NCBI GenBank assembly: GCA_031772625.1
Contig: CM062804.1
Location: 1,023,293,208 to 1,023,357,207 of the forward strand
Direction of reading: 5' to 3'
DNA from: Pinus tabuliformis
Taxonomy: Eukaryota > Streptophyta > Pinopsida > Pinales > Pinaceae
DNA: 64,000 bases
Part shown: piece by piece, positions 31,371 to 43,545 of the stretch
How positions within the stretch are numbered: position 1 is the first letter of the stretch
Layout of the letters: every line of letters begins with the position of its first letter
The notes under the pieces: model-generated
Told to the model about the DNA's origin: nothing
The model's input: the letters and a program-made list of their open reading frames with translations, nothing else
Database searches by the model: none
Program-made: the position numbers and the translations under genes

Positions 31371-34211
31371 ATGCCGGGTGGATTCATCAGAAATGAACCG
31401 ACAGACTCAAAGAAACTAAGGGAGAACCCTGAGGTGGTGGAACTGTTCACTCGTGCGTGATGGATGTCGTTCTGCGACAAACTTCAAGGTTATGATGATG
31501 AGGTGGCAGAGGAGTTCTTGCGATCTTTGAAGCCAAAATCAAAAACGCTGGCCACTGTCAATTTCAGGGGTTTGAGTCTCAGACTCACCCCACAGTTCAT
31601 CAGCAGAGTCACTGAGCTCCCAATGGGGGTACCGTGGGACAAGGAGGAGAGGAAATTAGGCCAAAAGGCTAAAAAGGAGTTCTTCCCACCAAAGGAGAAA
31701 TTCTCACAGGATAAGAACGGGGTTCGCAGAGCTAGCTTACAGCCACTTTGGAGCGAGGTCAGCCTCCAAATTATGAAATACATCACATGCGAATGACGGT
31801 TCAGCATTGTCTATGGGTACCATTTCCGGCTACTCACAGAATTGAGGCATCAGATGGACCTACCTGCAGAAAGCAAACTAAGTATTCCCTACTTCCTCCT
31901 GCAGTCTATGACTGAATGTGCCACCAAATTATGAGAGGGAACGCCAGACCAGGTAGCTCATCATGGGCTCATTAAGCTCCTCGTGGAGGATGCACTCCAC
32001 ACATACAAAGTCCCTCTCTCGTCGGAAGCCTTCCGGAATCTGACTAAGGATGGCGATATCAAAATGTTGACCGAGGAGCTCACCTCCTCTAGCAGCGAGG
32101 AAAAGGAGTCAGTACGCACAGAGAAGAAAGGGAAAGGCCAAGAACCCACGGCCAAAGCACCGAAGAAAGAGCAAAAAGGGAAACAAGAGAAAAAGGTTGC
32201 CGAAGAGAAGGATGACAAATCCACATTGACACCCAGGGAGAAAAGGTTACAAAGTAGGGTGGACAAGACTGAGCAGGTCCACGTCAGTAAAGGCACCTCG
32301 ACAGCAGCCCCAACCAAGTCAAAAAGCAAAGCACCCGCAGTCAAACAAGCTAAAACGGTGCCACCTGTTTCCACAGGAAAACCAAAAACGGCTTCTACAG
32401 GAAGCCAGAAATCAGCTGATACAGGGCCTTCTACAGGAAGCCCTGAGAAAGGAAAACCAAAGGAAAAGAGAGCCGAAATTCTTGCAAGGGAGGCAGCAGC
32501 CGTGCTGGCCGCCCTTAGTACACCTCCTAAGCCAAAGGAAAAGCGAAAGAGGGAGATCCCTCTGTATTTTAAAGCCCGGAGAAGTGTGAGAATCAAAACA
32601 GGTAGGCCACAGCGTCCATCCAGTAGCCCAATTACTATAGAGGATGCCCCTACTTCACCCAGGGAGAGGTCCCCCTCAAAAATATCAGTCACTTATGAGC
32701 GGGGGAGCCCGAAGACAACTACTTGGAAAGAGAGAATGGACAGGTTGGCTGCGAAAGACCGGCTACAGGATGCTGAGGCCGCTCTACAGGAAACCTTGGC
32801 TCGGCTTAAGGAGACAGAGAGGATGGAGGGAGAGGCAACCTCGTCACCACCTAGGGAAGATGAAGTAGAGCCACCAAGAGAAGAAGAGAAAGAGCATATT
32901 CCAGAGCCTAGTCCCCAACCAAGTTTGAGCTCATATTATAACTTCTTAGAAGCTGGAAAAATTATACCACAGAAATTCACTGTGCCACTTTTCTTCGCGT
33001 TGGAGGAAGAAAGGGTGAGAACTCACAAGTGAATGAAAATAGCTAAATCAAAAGGAGTGGCTGATATAGGCCCCTTGGAGGAACAACTCAAGGAGGCACG
33101 AAAAGAATTAGCTATGGCCAAACACGTGGCAAACTGCCAGCGGGTGTTCCTACAGGAAGAGAATGAGAAATTGAAACTGCAGCTACAGGAGCTGAAGAAG
33201 GAAAAGGGCACATCCTCAGGGGACACTACAGTAGAACATCAAGGTAGAGAAGGACTGCAAGTTGGTCTTGGGAAGCCAACCTCGCATCTACAGGAAGGGG
33301 AACTGCAAGCACAAATCGAGATACAAGCTCTCAAACAGCAGTTGCAGCAAAAAGAGGCACAACTGGCTTGCATGGCCAGTTGGGCCATGGATGCTTTACA
33401 ATGCAGACAACCGGCCAAATCTTATGGCCTGTACCTACGATACCAGTGGCTGCAATATCAGATAAATGCATTGGCACAAAGGGGTATCTCCCAACTCCAA
33501 GACCCCCAGCAGTTCACAGCGTTATGTAATAGCAGCTCATCAGAGGATAAGGCTAAACTCTCGGAGTTCTATCTCCATAATTTGGCCCTTCCTAACGCGA
33601 CTACATGGGATCCCAACACAGTTGTAGGGGATATGCAATTGATGGCATTTGCCTCATGGTTGAACCATGAAGAAAAGAGGGCAGCAGAAGTCAAGGAGGT
33701 CATGGACCGAGAATTACATGAGCCACTGCTGATCAGAGCAGAGCCAGGGGATCCCACTGCGTTGATATCGGCCCACCAACACTTAGCCACCAACTCTCAA
33801 ACTTTATTGAAATACATGGATCAACAGGCACAGGCCATAGCACATTTCGAGGATATGGAGCGACTATTAGGGGACAACTGTGTTCATGCTTACACCCGCC
33901 GATGGAACTCATTGTCCCACAGCCTTAAAATCAGAGAATACCATACTCCAACTCGAATGAGGGAAGCTCTAGCACGGGTGCCCCTCTACAAAAAGTCCAT
34001 ACAGAACCTTCAAGCCAGCTGGATTGGCCTCAAGCTAAGCCCACCTCTGCTGTTAGAATTGATGGAAGGCAGCACAGAAAAAGAAGAGAAAAAGCAGTGG
34101 GAAGAGGTGGAAAGGAAGGCTGGGTTCCATGACAGTGAGGAAGAAACCACTTCAGAGGCCTGGGATGTGAGGGTGGCGGTGAAAGCAATGAAGGACGAGG
34201 AGCTGGATTAG
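31371..34211 (+). pseudogene. Large 3' ORF of the Gypsy element (function unknown)
   Basis: A single frame of 946 codons starts MPGGFIRNEPTDSKKLRE and is broken only by TGA codons at 31458, 31794, 31932 and 33030. Residues about 30-190 resemble the domain found in extra ORFs of plant Athila/Tat-type elements and annotated as putative plant transposon protein: FCDKLQGYDDEVAEEFLRSL, then LTPQFISRVTELPMG. The middle (about residues 215-500) is Lys/Glu/Ser/Pro-rich and probably disordered. Two coiled-coil stretches follow (around 32720-32830 and 33080-33360, with heptad-like Leu/Gln/Glu). I see no signal peptide or transmembrane segment, so this is not an obvious envelope protein. Position after pol on the sense strand is as in Athila's extra ORF. 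Confidence 0.75.
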
Positions 34212-34234
34212 TTGCTCAGGGATGAGCAATCATT

Positions 34235-34248
34235 TTAGCTGGGGGTGA
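34235..34248 (+). promoter_or_regulatory. Polypurine tract before the 3' LTR
   Basis: TTAGCTGGGGGTGA directly precedes the LTR start TGATGAGCCC. The G-rich core GGGGGTGA would prime plus-strand cDNA. It is weaker than a canonical tract because of the CT upstream. Confidence 0.6.
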
Positions 34249-36308
34249 TGATGAGCCCCAAATTTGGTAACATTTTGGGCTCATTTGGCCTAACTACCCT
34301 TGCTCAACCCTTCATTTTTCATAACTTATGCATCATTTTTTAGTATATTTATGTCATTTGTACGAATAAGGGCAGTCACTATTCCTAGGTGGCTAACACG
34401 TGCTTATTTCAGGTTTTTTGACATTTAATGGAGCAAAACCACGCAGATGAGGGCTAGGAGACAGCCAAGATGGGGTTGAGGATTCGTAGGAGGGTTGTCC
34501 ACAGTTAAATGGCCTTCCTCGGGATTTTCACCCCCAACTCCGAGCTCTGACAGCCACCACCACCGGATCTAGAAGGCAGCCAAACGGATTTTGAGGAAGC
34601 AGCAGTTCACTCCTAGTTTGGTCAGCCAAGTCCCACTGATTTAGGAGGCCAGCTTGGGGCTCGTGATGTATAAATGATGAGGCTTTAGCCTTCGAGAAGG
34701 ACTTTTGAAACCTTGTTGCACATTCTGGACTACGAGCTGCTAGCTCAGTTTTGCTCTTTTGTAGCCATTATTGGCATGTTATTTGACTTATGATTATTAT
34801 CTTTTAATGGAAAGCAGGCAGATTTGAGTTCAGTTCTGAGTTCTTAAAGGAGCCATAGCTCTCGGGGTTGGGCCCAACCTGAGAGCCTAAGGCCACCTTC
34901 TTCTGTATCATTATCTTTTTTTTCAGCATAATGTTTTTTTTCCTTTACATGCATTCAAACACAGTTTGCTGAGTTAGATTTCTTGGTGTGGTTAAGTAGG
35001 ACATTGGTAGAAGATAGAGTTGCTTTAGCTGTTTAGAACAAATTGAAGAGATTGGAGTTGATAAAAGTTCCAGAAAAGGGTTGCTTGCACACTCATTTTC
35101 ACCTCTTTCTAGGGGCTGGAATTGCAGACAGTGCTACCCACCAAAAACATTGGTTTACGTGTTCATGCAATCTTTGATGCAATATTTTTGGTTGTAGAAG
35201 TGTCCACGCGTTCAGATCTCTTGGAATGTTTCTTTGTTTCAGTACCATGCATGATTCTCCTTAGAAATAACGTTGTTGTTCATTGGTTTTATTAAACAGT
35301 TAGAATAGGTTAATAATACTTCGGTTATGTGCAGGACATGGATGATTTGTTTCGTTTACACTGTGCAGCGCTACTCCCTCACTCTCTTGCCCTTCTAAGC
35401 CGTGCCCAGGCCAACTACTCATCTCCCAATTAGACCCCTTGTCTCTCAACTATTCTATTACCCTCGTTCTTCTACCTTCTTCGACCTTCCATTCCCTCTG
35501 CCCTCTTTAAGACAACCTAGCTTTGTACACCCCCTCTTCATCTCATCTCTCTGTCGCTGAGTCATTACAAACTCCCCTCCTACCTCCCTATCCATCCATG
35601 CAGCCTCTTCCACTCACCCACCACCTAAAATCCGATTATAGAACATCCTGTAGGAATTACTGAACTTCCTGTAGAAATTCTGAACATCCTGTAGAACCCC
35701 TGCAGACTTCCTGTAGAAGCTCATAAACACGGTTGCTTGGAATCCAAACTTTGTGAAACTCTCTGAAAGGATGTTAGGGACTCCTTAGACCCTCTCTGAG
35801 CCTTCCTGACCTCTTCCAAGCATTTCCCCCCTAAAGATCCAGTTAGAAGCACATGCATAATAATTCCAACAACTTGAACAAAAATACAAAAATATGTTCT
35901 CTTCAGATCAAAGTAGTCTAGACACATGCATCTCACCTTCCTAGAAGTAATGGAATCTCCTTCAGTAGTTTGCATTCCCACCTTTGCATCAGTAGGACTA
36001 GCTGGTAGAATTAGGGTTTGCTAGGGTTCGTGTTTCTTGTTGGCTTTCAGTTCCTTTCTGCTGTAGGTTAATTTCCTTTGAGTTAGCTTTCGTTCATCGG
36101 TTAAAAAGCTTCTTCTAAGAGCTCATAGAAGTTGGCTTGAGCCCTAGCGGACTTGTGCCAGCTGACCAAGTGGCAGCTGTAGCAAGAGCTAGTACTTGTG
36201 CATACAGCACCGTCGCTTCCAAGTTTGTTATGAACTACCGGGTTGATAAAATTAGAGAAGGAAGCTCCAAGAGTTGTAGCATTATTGCTACAATACTGGA
36301 GCCCACCA
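34249..36308 (+). repeat. 3' LTR of the Athila/Tat-like element
   Basis: It runs from TGATGAGCCCC to GGAGCCCACCA, 2060 bp. It carries four exact TCCTGTAG words at 35646, 35667, 35687 and 35709. A TATA-like box is at 34669-34675. Confidence 0.95.
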
Positions 36309-36313
36309 GTATG
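36309..36313. other. Target-site duplication, right (GTATG)
   Basis: The matching repeat of 21555-21559. The Copia sequence resumes after it with TGTCTCAAGAATGC as in copy A. Confidence 0.95.
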
Positions 36314-37007
36314 TGTCTCAAGAATGCTTTTCCTTTGTTGAAGATGACATTATAACCACAGTCTTACAAAACTACAATAGAGATTATGTTCATATTCAAA
36401 TATTTTTCTTCCAAGTCATGTGGAATGATGCACTTGAGTCCCCCATCTCGATACACATATTCAAATCTTTTTCTTCCAAGTCATGTGGAACGATGCACCT
36501 TCCATTGTCCCACATATAGATGTGCATATTCAAATATTTTTCTTCCAAGTCACGTGGAACGATGCACTTGAGTCCAAGTACCACACGCTCCCCATAACTG
36601 TCCTAGCCATGCATGTAATTAGGGTAAAATCAATCTCAAACTGTGAAGCCAAAGCCTCACCTGCTCCTCCTCCTAAGGTCTTCTTGATTTCCTTCTTGTG
36701 TGGACACTTCGTGGCATAGTGCCCGAATTCATGACAATGGAAGCATTTAATTTTTGAAAAATCTTTCTTCTTGCGCCCTCGACTGGATTATGGTTTGGAT
36801 TCAGATTTCTTCCCGTTTCCCTTCTTTATATTTCCAACCAATGTAATGTTTTTTTCATCCTCGCCCTTGGATGAAGTCCCATCTCTAGTATTCTTCATTA
36901 TTTCGTCCTATACCAAATCGAACCATAAGCGCTCCCAATTTCGTATTCTCCCCTCCCATTCACTGAATCGTGATAACTATGCCAACTCTTGGGAAGGCTC
37001 AGAAGGG
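36314..37007 (-). pseudogene. Copia zinc knuckle and protease region, copy B
   Basis: Same as 6594-7177, including the 65-69-bp triplication (36391-36593), DSSASFHMTW in place of copy A's DSGASFHMTW (loss of the active-site Gly) and the HELGHYATKC-like knuckle. Separated from its integrase by the Gypsy insertion. Confidence 0.7.
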
Positions 37008-37460
37008 CTAGCTTACCAAGTCTTCTTCTGGGACATTGAAACCAATTCCTCCAATTTCATCGCGACATTGAGTAAACTTGCTCAGATACTGCGGAATTGT
37101 GTCATACTTCTGCATCTTGATACTTCGAAGTTTATCCTTGAGCGTCAGCTTCTTGTGGTCTCTACTATTCTCAAACAATTTTGTGAGTGCTTTCCACATC
37201 GAGAATGGAGTTTCTTTTCCATGGAGATTCGAGACAATATGATCCCATACTCCCTCCAAGATTATTCTCCTCACCTTGGCTACATATTTCTTCCACTTAG
37301 CAAGGTTCTGAGCATCAGATGCTTGTGAATTTTCAACACCCGACTTGATGTATTCTAGAAATCCATTTTCATCCAATACTGCCTCCATGCAATCCTTCCA
37401 TGCAACAAAATTAGAGGTACCTTCCAGGGTATTTTCTAGCCTTAGTCCATTGAAGGCCAT
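37008..37460 (-). pseudogene. Copia gag, copy B
   Basis: 150 residues, nearly identical to copy A gag (7178-7741) from the start MAFNGLRLENTLEGTSNF. The frame ends early because one G is missing near 37010 compared with copy A. Confidence 0.85.
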
Positions 37461-37550
37461 CTTCTCAGCTCTGAAGAATTCTTGCTACACTAATCTTCAA
37501 ATTCGAACCTCTGAGAAACAACTTTGAATTTCCTGCTCTAATGTGAATCT

Positions 37551-37563
37551 AGCTCTGATACCA
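37551..37563 (-). promoter_or_regulatory. Primer binding site, initiator tRNA-Met, copy B
   Basis: Minus strand TGGTATCAGAGCT, identical to 7832-7844. Confidence 0.9.
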
Positions 37564-38416
37564 TGTAGAAATTAGGCTATAGATTTGCAACTTCTCATGA
37601 AGTTTTAATCAAGATCATAAGACACAAACCTACTCCATTGCTCTGCGGACATTAATTCACAATTTAGAACAAAAAATCAAACATGCAAGAAGAAATAACA
37701 CACATGCAACAATTATTTTTATCTACGGAAAGAAATCTGTTGAAATACCAATGCCTACTTGCATTAATCCAATGAATAGAGATGTCTTACAATTTATTTT
37801 CTCAAATGAGCTCACCCTGCAAGTGCACAACCTATTTCTCTTCTCACTGAAGACCTTTGACCCAAAATTAGTCAATTTTTTCCTTGGCTCAAGCTCTTAT
37901 TTCTTTGAGTTCTTCCTTGAGGAATTTCCCCCTATTATTTAGGAAATTCCTCTAATTGAATTACTCAATTCCTTAGGATGACCATCTGACTGCATGCAAC
38001 ACATGTACACTCAGACTAGTCTACAACTAATGTTACACTGCATTGGAATCTCCACCTCAACTGGGTAACTCGAATTCTATGCATGCACTATCTATTATGG
38101 GTTGATTGATCAGTTAACTAGATGATCATTGAGTTTGATTGAAGTCCCACTGTTTAACTGACCTTCCACTAGTTCCTCCAAAAGTTGGAACTAGTTTAAC
38201 TGAAAACAACCTGAGATAACTGACCTTGATTGCTACAAATTAGCAATCACACATGCGGAACTAAAATCTAACTCCTCCAACTTGAATTTACTAGGTAAAT
38301 TGGGTGACACAAACCATGTCACAGAAGTTAACATCATTAAAGTTCTCTGCTGATGTGGAAATTCGAATTTTCTCAATTTAATCAAGGAAAAATCAAATTG
38401 AGAATTTCTTGCTGCA
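37564..38416 (-). mobile_element. 5' LTR of the truncated Copia element, copy B
   Basis: Same extent and uncertainty as 7845-8698. Confidence 0.55.
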
Positions 38417-41400
38417 TTTTTTAAAAAATAAGGTAAACAAACTCATAGTACTATACATGTTCTCCCTATTATGTACCTAAGCACTAACAAGGTAAAATTT
38501 TTCTATCATAAAAATAGTTATAGGCTTCAAATTATACCATATGAGTCAAATCATGCATAAACATATTTGTTAAAGCCATTATATATTAATAGTTGAGTAC
38601 ATATCAAATTTTATTAGGCATAATAATGTCTAGACAACACATAGGATTAAATGGCCCTTGGAAAATGTTCACTTGCTCAATTTAGCCTTAGTATACTTAA
38701 ACTAAGAGCGTAATGCTTTGTATAGAGTTAATAGGAACATTTAGCTTTAACACATTGTACCAAGCCACCAACAGAAGACCCACAAATGGAGACATTGTCT
38801 ATGATTAATTGTGCAAGTTGTTGCTTTATCTAGAAACTATTAATTGAAGAGACCTTCATTCTTGTTCTCATAGTAGTTTTATGCCATGAGAACCCACTAA
38901 GGGTAGATGAAGGTTGAATTATTAACATTAATATCTAGGTGTGCATCGTCAATGTCAACAATTCTATTGTTTGATGTTGTTCAATAAGAAAGGCATTGAC
39001 CTTTCTGGCCTACAAGTATCAACATTCATTATCAAAATGGCAATATCTCCTATTGATAGAATTGATGTTTCTTCTTCCCTTCACCAATCAAACTAGGTGT
39101 TTCTTGATTATGAGAAACAACTAGAAGCTTAGTGTCTTGGAAGAGATTTAGGAGGGAAGATACAAGAAGGAAATTGGGAAGAGTTTGAGCTTTTTGTCGA
39201 TGTGAGAAAGCAAACCTAAAGTATACTTTATGCAAAAGGGTTTGCTTTTGACGTTTAGTTGTAAAAGGTGGCTACATCCTCCATTGGATGGGGCATATTT
39301 CCACATCCTGCAATCCCAACCCTCCCCTCCAAATTGGTATTCCATGAGAGAAACATCTAAGAGATAACTCACAGTCCTTATGGGAGGAGAAAATTGACAT
39401 AGAATAACTCATAGTGCTTATCAGAGGAGAAAAGTGACATAGTGTGAGGGCTCTTTGATTATTTGAATTCAGTTCAATTATTTAATTCCTAAAATAGCAT
39501 ATGAAAATGCCATCATGATGACATGAAAAGGGGATTTGGCCCTTCTTCTATATCTACATGCTTCTATTTTAAAAAATTCACCAACACTATAGTGGATTCT
39601 ATTTTTGCTTCAATGACATGGATTGTGATTTTTTTGTCTAGCTGTAAAAGTTGGAACATAATTCCACATTGTGCAATATGAGCCCTCTGCAAATATAATT
39701 GGAATCAACATTTAAGAGATAAAGGTAATCATCACAACAATCCAAACCCTACGGCTCTTAATAAAATTGGCAGTCTATGATAGCAAAGTGCGAGAGATAA
39801 CTAGTGTTGCCTATCAAACATGTTATCTCAACAATAAAGGATCTTGATTGCCTTAATTTTATTCAACATTTGACTTCATATTAGCATTGGCAATGGAATT
39901 TAAGTGCCTCTCCTCCTCCTCCTCTCAGAGTTTCCTGCATTGTGTGGCTTTATTAATTCACCAACATATAGTTGTTGAGATAGGAGAGATTACATTTGGG
40001 AAAATGGGCTTTTGGTATTAAGAAACTAGTAAACGACATTTTGAACAAATGTGGCAAAGGAAAGAACCAATTATAGAAACCCATAAAAAATCATTAAAAG
40101 TGGAGTAGGAAGAGAATCATTGTGATTTTGAACTCATTTCATAGCAAAATAAGCAAATATCTTTGTGAAAAAAATATAGGAACATGAGAAGAAATTTTTG
40201 CTAGTTGAGAAAAGAGGTAAAGGAAACAACTTGACCTTTTGAGACATGGTGTGTAGGTATGTGTTCAACAATGTTAACACAATCTCATCTTAACATGCTT
40301 CAAGTTGTTTATGACTACCTAGTTGTTTCGTATATTATAAAAATGTGAGTAGTTTAACAAATAGAAGTTTAGGCACTGACCATTAGCAGCACTCGAAGGT
40401 GGGAAACATTAGTTCCCAACTAATGCTACCTTTAAGAAGACATGTACACAATAGTGTTCACAAGAAGCGTTGAGGTATTACAACTTATAGTTGTGGAAGG
40501 TTTAAAGCCATAATATGGATGCAGTGTAGATCACATGCAACCTCCTTGGTAGACCTTATGTGCGAGATCACAATGTCATCTATAATGGATGCTACGCCAC
40601 TCACAAAGTTGAAAACATGGAAAGGTTTGCTAATTTGGTTTTTCCTTCTACACTTTCCTCTATTTCCAATTGATATGAGTACATGTAGCCTGCATTGTAC
40701 ATATTCACAGAAGAAAGAAGAATGCAAATACCAAAAGGAGAACATGAAATCATACATGTGGTACACTATTGTTTTATGTGGTTATATTTGTACAAAAATG
40801 GTGGAGATTGATCATACTTGAAAAGGTCTCGAAGGGTTACAAATATCAGATACAAAGTTAGGTGAGTGATCATCCTTAACCGAGTCACCAATGAACTATT
40901 GATGACAAGGTAGATAAACTACAAGACATAAAGTACAAAATAAATAACAAACAAATATATTACATATTTGGACTAAATCCAATAGGAACTATGGACAATG
41001 TATGATGATTTTCTCCATGATAAAAATAAATTGTCCCTAATTTCTATTGATCGTGCACTCTTTCTAGTGAAAGACATCATCGTTTGTAGGAACTGAGCTA
41101 GCAAGAATAACCTGATTAGATACTAGAAGAATGGATATTGGAATGGAAGTGCATGGAAGTTGTATTTTGTCAATCAATTGTTGAGAAAGAAAGTTATTTT
41201 TGTTTCTGTTGTGTATGATTAATTGTGCAAGTTGTTGCTTGATCTAGAAATTGTTGAGTGAAGAGAGCTTCATTCTTGTTCTCGTAGTAGTTTTCCCCAT
41301 GAGAACCCACTAAGGGTGGGTGGAGGTTGAATTATTGACATTAATATCTAGGTGTGTGTCATCAAATGTCAACACTTGTGTTGATGTTGTTCAATAAGAA

Positions 41401-42170
41401 AGGCATTGGCCATTTTTTCTTACAAGTCATAACATTCATTATCAAAATGACAATATTTCCAATGATAGAATCGATGTTTGTTCTTCCCTTGGCTATTCAA
41501 ACTAGATGTTTCTTGATTGTGATTCAAACTAGTTGTTTCTTGATTGTGAGCAATAGCAAGCAACTTAGCGTATTGGAAGATATTTGGGAGGGATGTTCCA
41601 AGAACGAAATTGGGAAGAGTTGGAGCTTTGCATGGATGTGAGAAAGAAAACCTAAAGTATAATTTATGCAAAAGGGTTTTCTTTTGTTGTGTAGTTGTGA
41701 AAGGCGGCTACATCCTCCATTGGATGGAGCAACTTTCCACTTCTTGCAATTCCAACACTCCCTCTGGAATTGGAATTTTGTGATAGCAGCATCAGATAAC
41801 TCATAGTGCTTATCAGAAGAGAACACTGACATAGTATAATTCATAGTGCTTATGAGAGGAGAAAAATGACATAAGTTATTGCAAGGGTCTAAGGGCTCTT
41901 TGATGATTTTAATTGTGGTTTTACTACTATTTTTTAAGTGGATGATAGATTGTGCTTTTATTATTATTTTTTTACTGAATGACATGGATTGTGCTTTTAT
42001 TACTATTTTTTCTTAGATGACATGAATTGTGCTTTTGTTGTGTAGCTGTGAAAAAATAGGGAGCATATTTCCACATGTAAGAGATAATCTAAGTCGTTAG
42101 TTGCATAGGAAAGCTCATAGAATAAATCATAATGTTTATGAGAGGAGAAAATTGGCATAAAGAATGGCAA
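38417..42170. repeat. Non-coding repeat modules of copy B
   Basis: Counterpart of 8699-12460. Modules lie at about 38803-39440 and 41217-41860. No gene is recognised. Confidence 0.65.
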
Positions 42171-43117
42171 AGGTGAGCTTGGCTCTTTGATTATTTTAAT
42201 TAGATTCAATTATTTAATTCCTAAACTATGATATGAAAATGTCATTGTGATGACATGAAAAGGGGTTTTGACCCTTCTTCTATATCTACATGCTTCTATT
42301 TTAAAAATTGCATTCTATTTTTTGACTGGATGATTTTATTACAACTTTTTTACTTCAATAAAGTAGATTGTGCTTTTCTTACTATTTTTGGTTCAATGAC
42401 ATGGATTGTGCTTTTGTTGTGTACCTTCGAAAAAAGCTGGAGCATCTTTCTTCCCACATCTAAGAGATAATCTGAGACGTCCGTTGCAAACAAAATTAAC
42501 CAGCGCTGCAATCCCAGCCCTCCGCTAAAATTGGTTACCTGTGATAGCAAAGTGCGAGAGATAAGCGAGAGATAAATGGCGCTGCATATCAAACAGGTTA
42601 TAGCAAGGGTCAAGGATGTTGATTTCTTTAATGCGATTCAATTTTTGGAATTCATATTGGCATTGGCATTGCAGTGCCTTTCCTCCTCCTCCTCCTCTCG
42701 GAGTTTCTCTCGTGCGTTTGGAGCTGCAAATGTTGTGTGTGCGCGTATGAATGTGGTATGGTCTCTGTTGTTTCTGTCATGTGTTTGGTGTGCCTGGCTG
42801 TATGTGTCTGTCTGTCTCTGTGATGTGCTTGTATTCTCTGAGAGGTGGAGACAGAGGTGTCTGTCTCTGTGATGTGCTTGTGTTCCCTGAGAGGTGGAAG
42901 CAGGGAGCGCATCAATTATTGAATCAAGACCAGTTAAATGTGGTATCCGACTCGTTGATAGGTAAATGAGGCATTCCAGTAAATTTATTTTCAAAACTCT
43001 TTCAAAATTATGGGTTGTGGGTTGCAAATAAGATTAAGTGAATGAGAGGAATCGATTTGATTTTAGAAATTTCATTCCAGTAAATTGATGTTCAGTGTTG
43101 TTTGGTTTTTTTTAAAT
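42171..43117. repeat. Third repeat module, complete in copy B
   Basis: It continues past the point where copy A is broken (about 42370). The part 42190-42710 parallels 9725-10215, ending with TCCTCCTCCTCCTCTCGGAG. After that, 42710-43117 has no recognised gene, although it is more GC-rich and has repeats such as CTGTCTCTGTGATGTGCTTG (two copies, near 42812 and 42860). Confidence 0.6.
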
Positions 43118-43545
43118 TAGATCTTCCGCATCCTTGGTGAGAGGCGGCAGTATAAATCCCTACTTGCAGAGAAATGGAGATATCACGGTTGGATCTTGGG
43201 GGTGGCCACTGGGAGCGTTTTTCTGGAGGAGAAATTCTGCAGAGCGTGCGGTTTCTTGGTTTTTTAAATCAGATCCTCTGCATCCATGGTAAGGCGGTTT
43301 CTTGGTTTTCTAAATTAAATCCTGTGCATCCATGTTTTTTGGTTTTTAAAATTAAATCCTGTGCATCCATGCTGAGGCGGTTTCTTGGTTTTGTAAATTA
43401 GATCCTCTCAATCCATGTTTCTTGGTTTTTTTAAATTAAATCCTCTGAATTAGACCCGCTGAATCCATGCTGAGAGGCGGTTTCTTGTTTTTTTTTTTAA
43501 ATTAGACCCTCTTCATCCATGCTGAGGCGGCAGCATAGATCCTTC
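43118..43545. repeat. Minisatellite, about 45-65-bp unit
   Basis: Six to seven units of the form GGCGGTTTCTTGG, T-rich run, TAAATTARATCCTCTGCATC. The array is flanked by related blocks AGCGTTTTTCTGGAGGAGAAATTC (43216) and AGCGTTTTTCTCGGGGAGAA (43608), so a larger unit has also been duplicated. Confidence 0.7.

Larger units (their letters stand above)
21560..36308 (+). mobile_element. Athila/Tat-like Ty3/Gypsy LTR retrotransposon, full length
   Basis: The 14.75-kb element has two LTRs of about 2.07 kb (TGATGAGCCC...CCACCA), a GTATG target-site duplication, a tRNA-Asp primer site, gag and pol in one frame, a long spacer with structured repeats, a large ORF after pol, and a purine-rich tract before the 3' LTR. 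By eye the LTRs differ at roughly 29 of 2060 positions plus three indels (about 1.4%), so it is fairly young. The coding frames have no frameshifts but seven nonsense codons. The order of domains and the tRNA-Asp site place it with Athila/Tat elements. It inserted into the Copia remnant of copy B after the duplication, since copy A keeps the empty site. Confidence 0.95.

Noticed and set aside
31371..34211. Envelope protein reading of the 3' ORF
   Set aside because: No signal peptide, transmembrane segment or cleavage site is visible; the N-terminus fits another plant-transposon domain.
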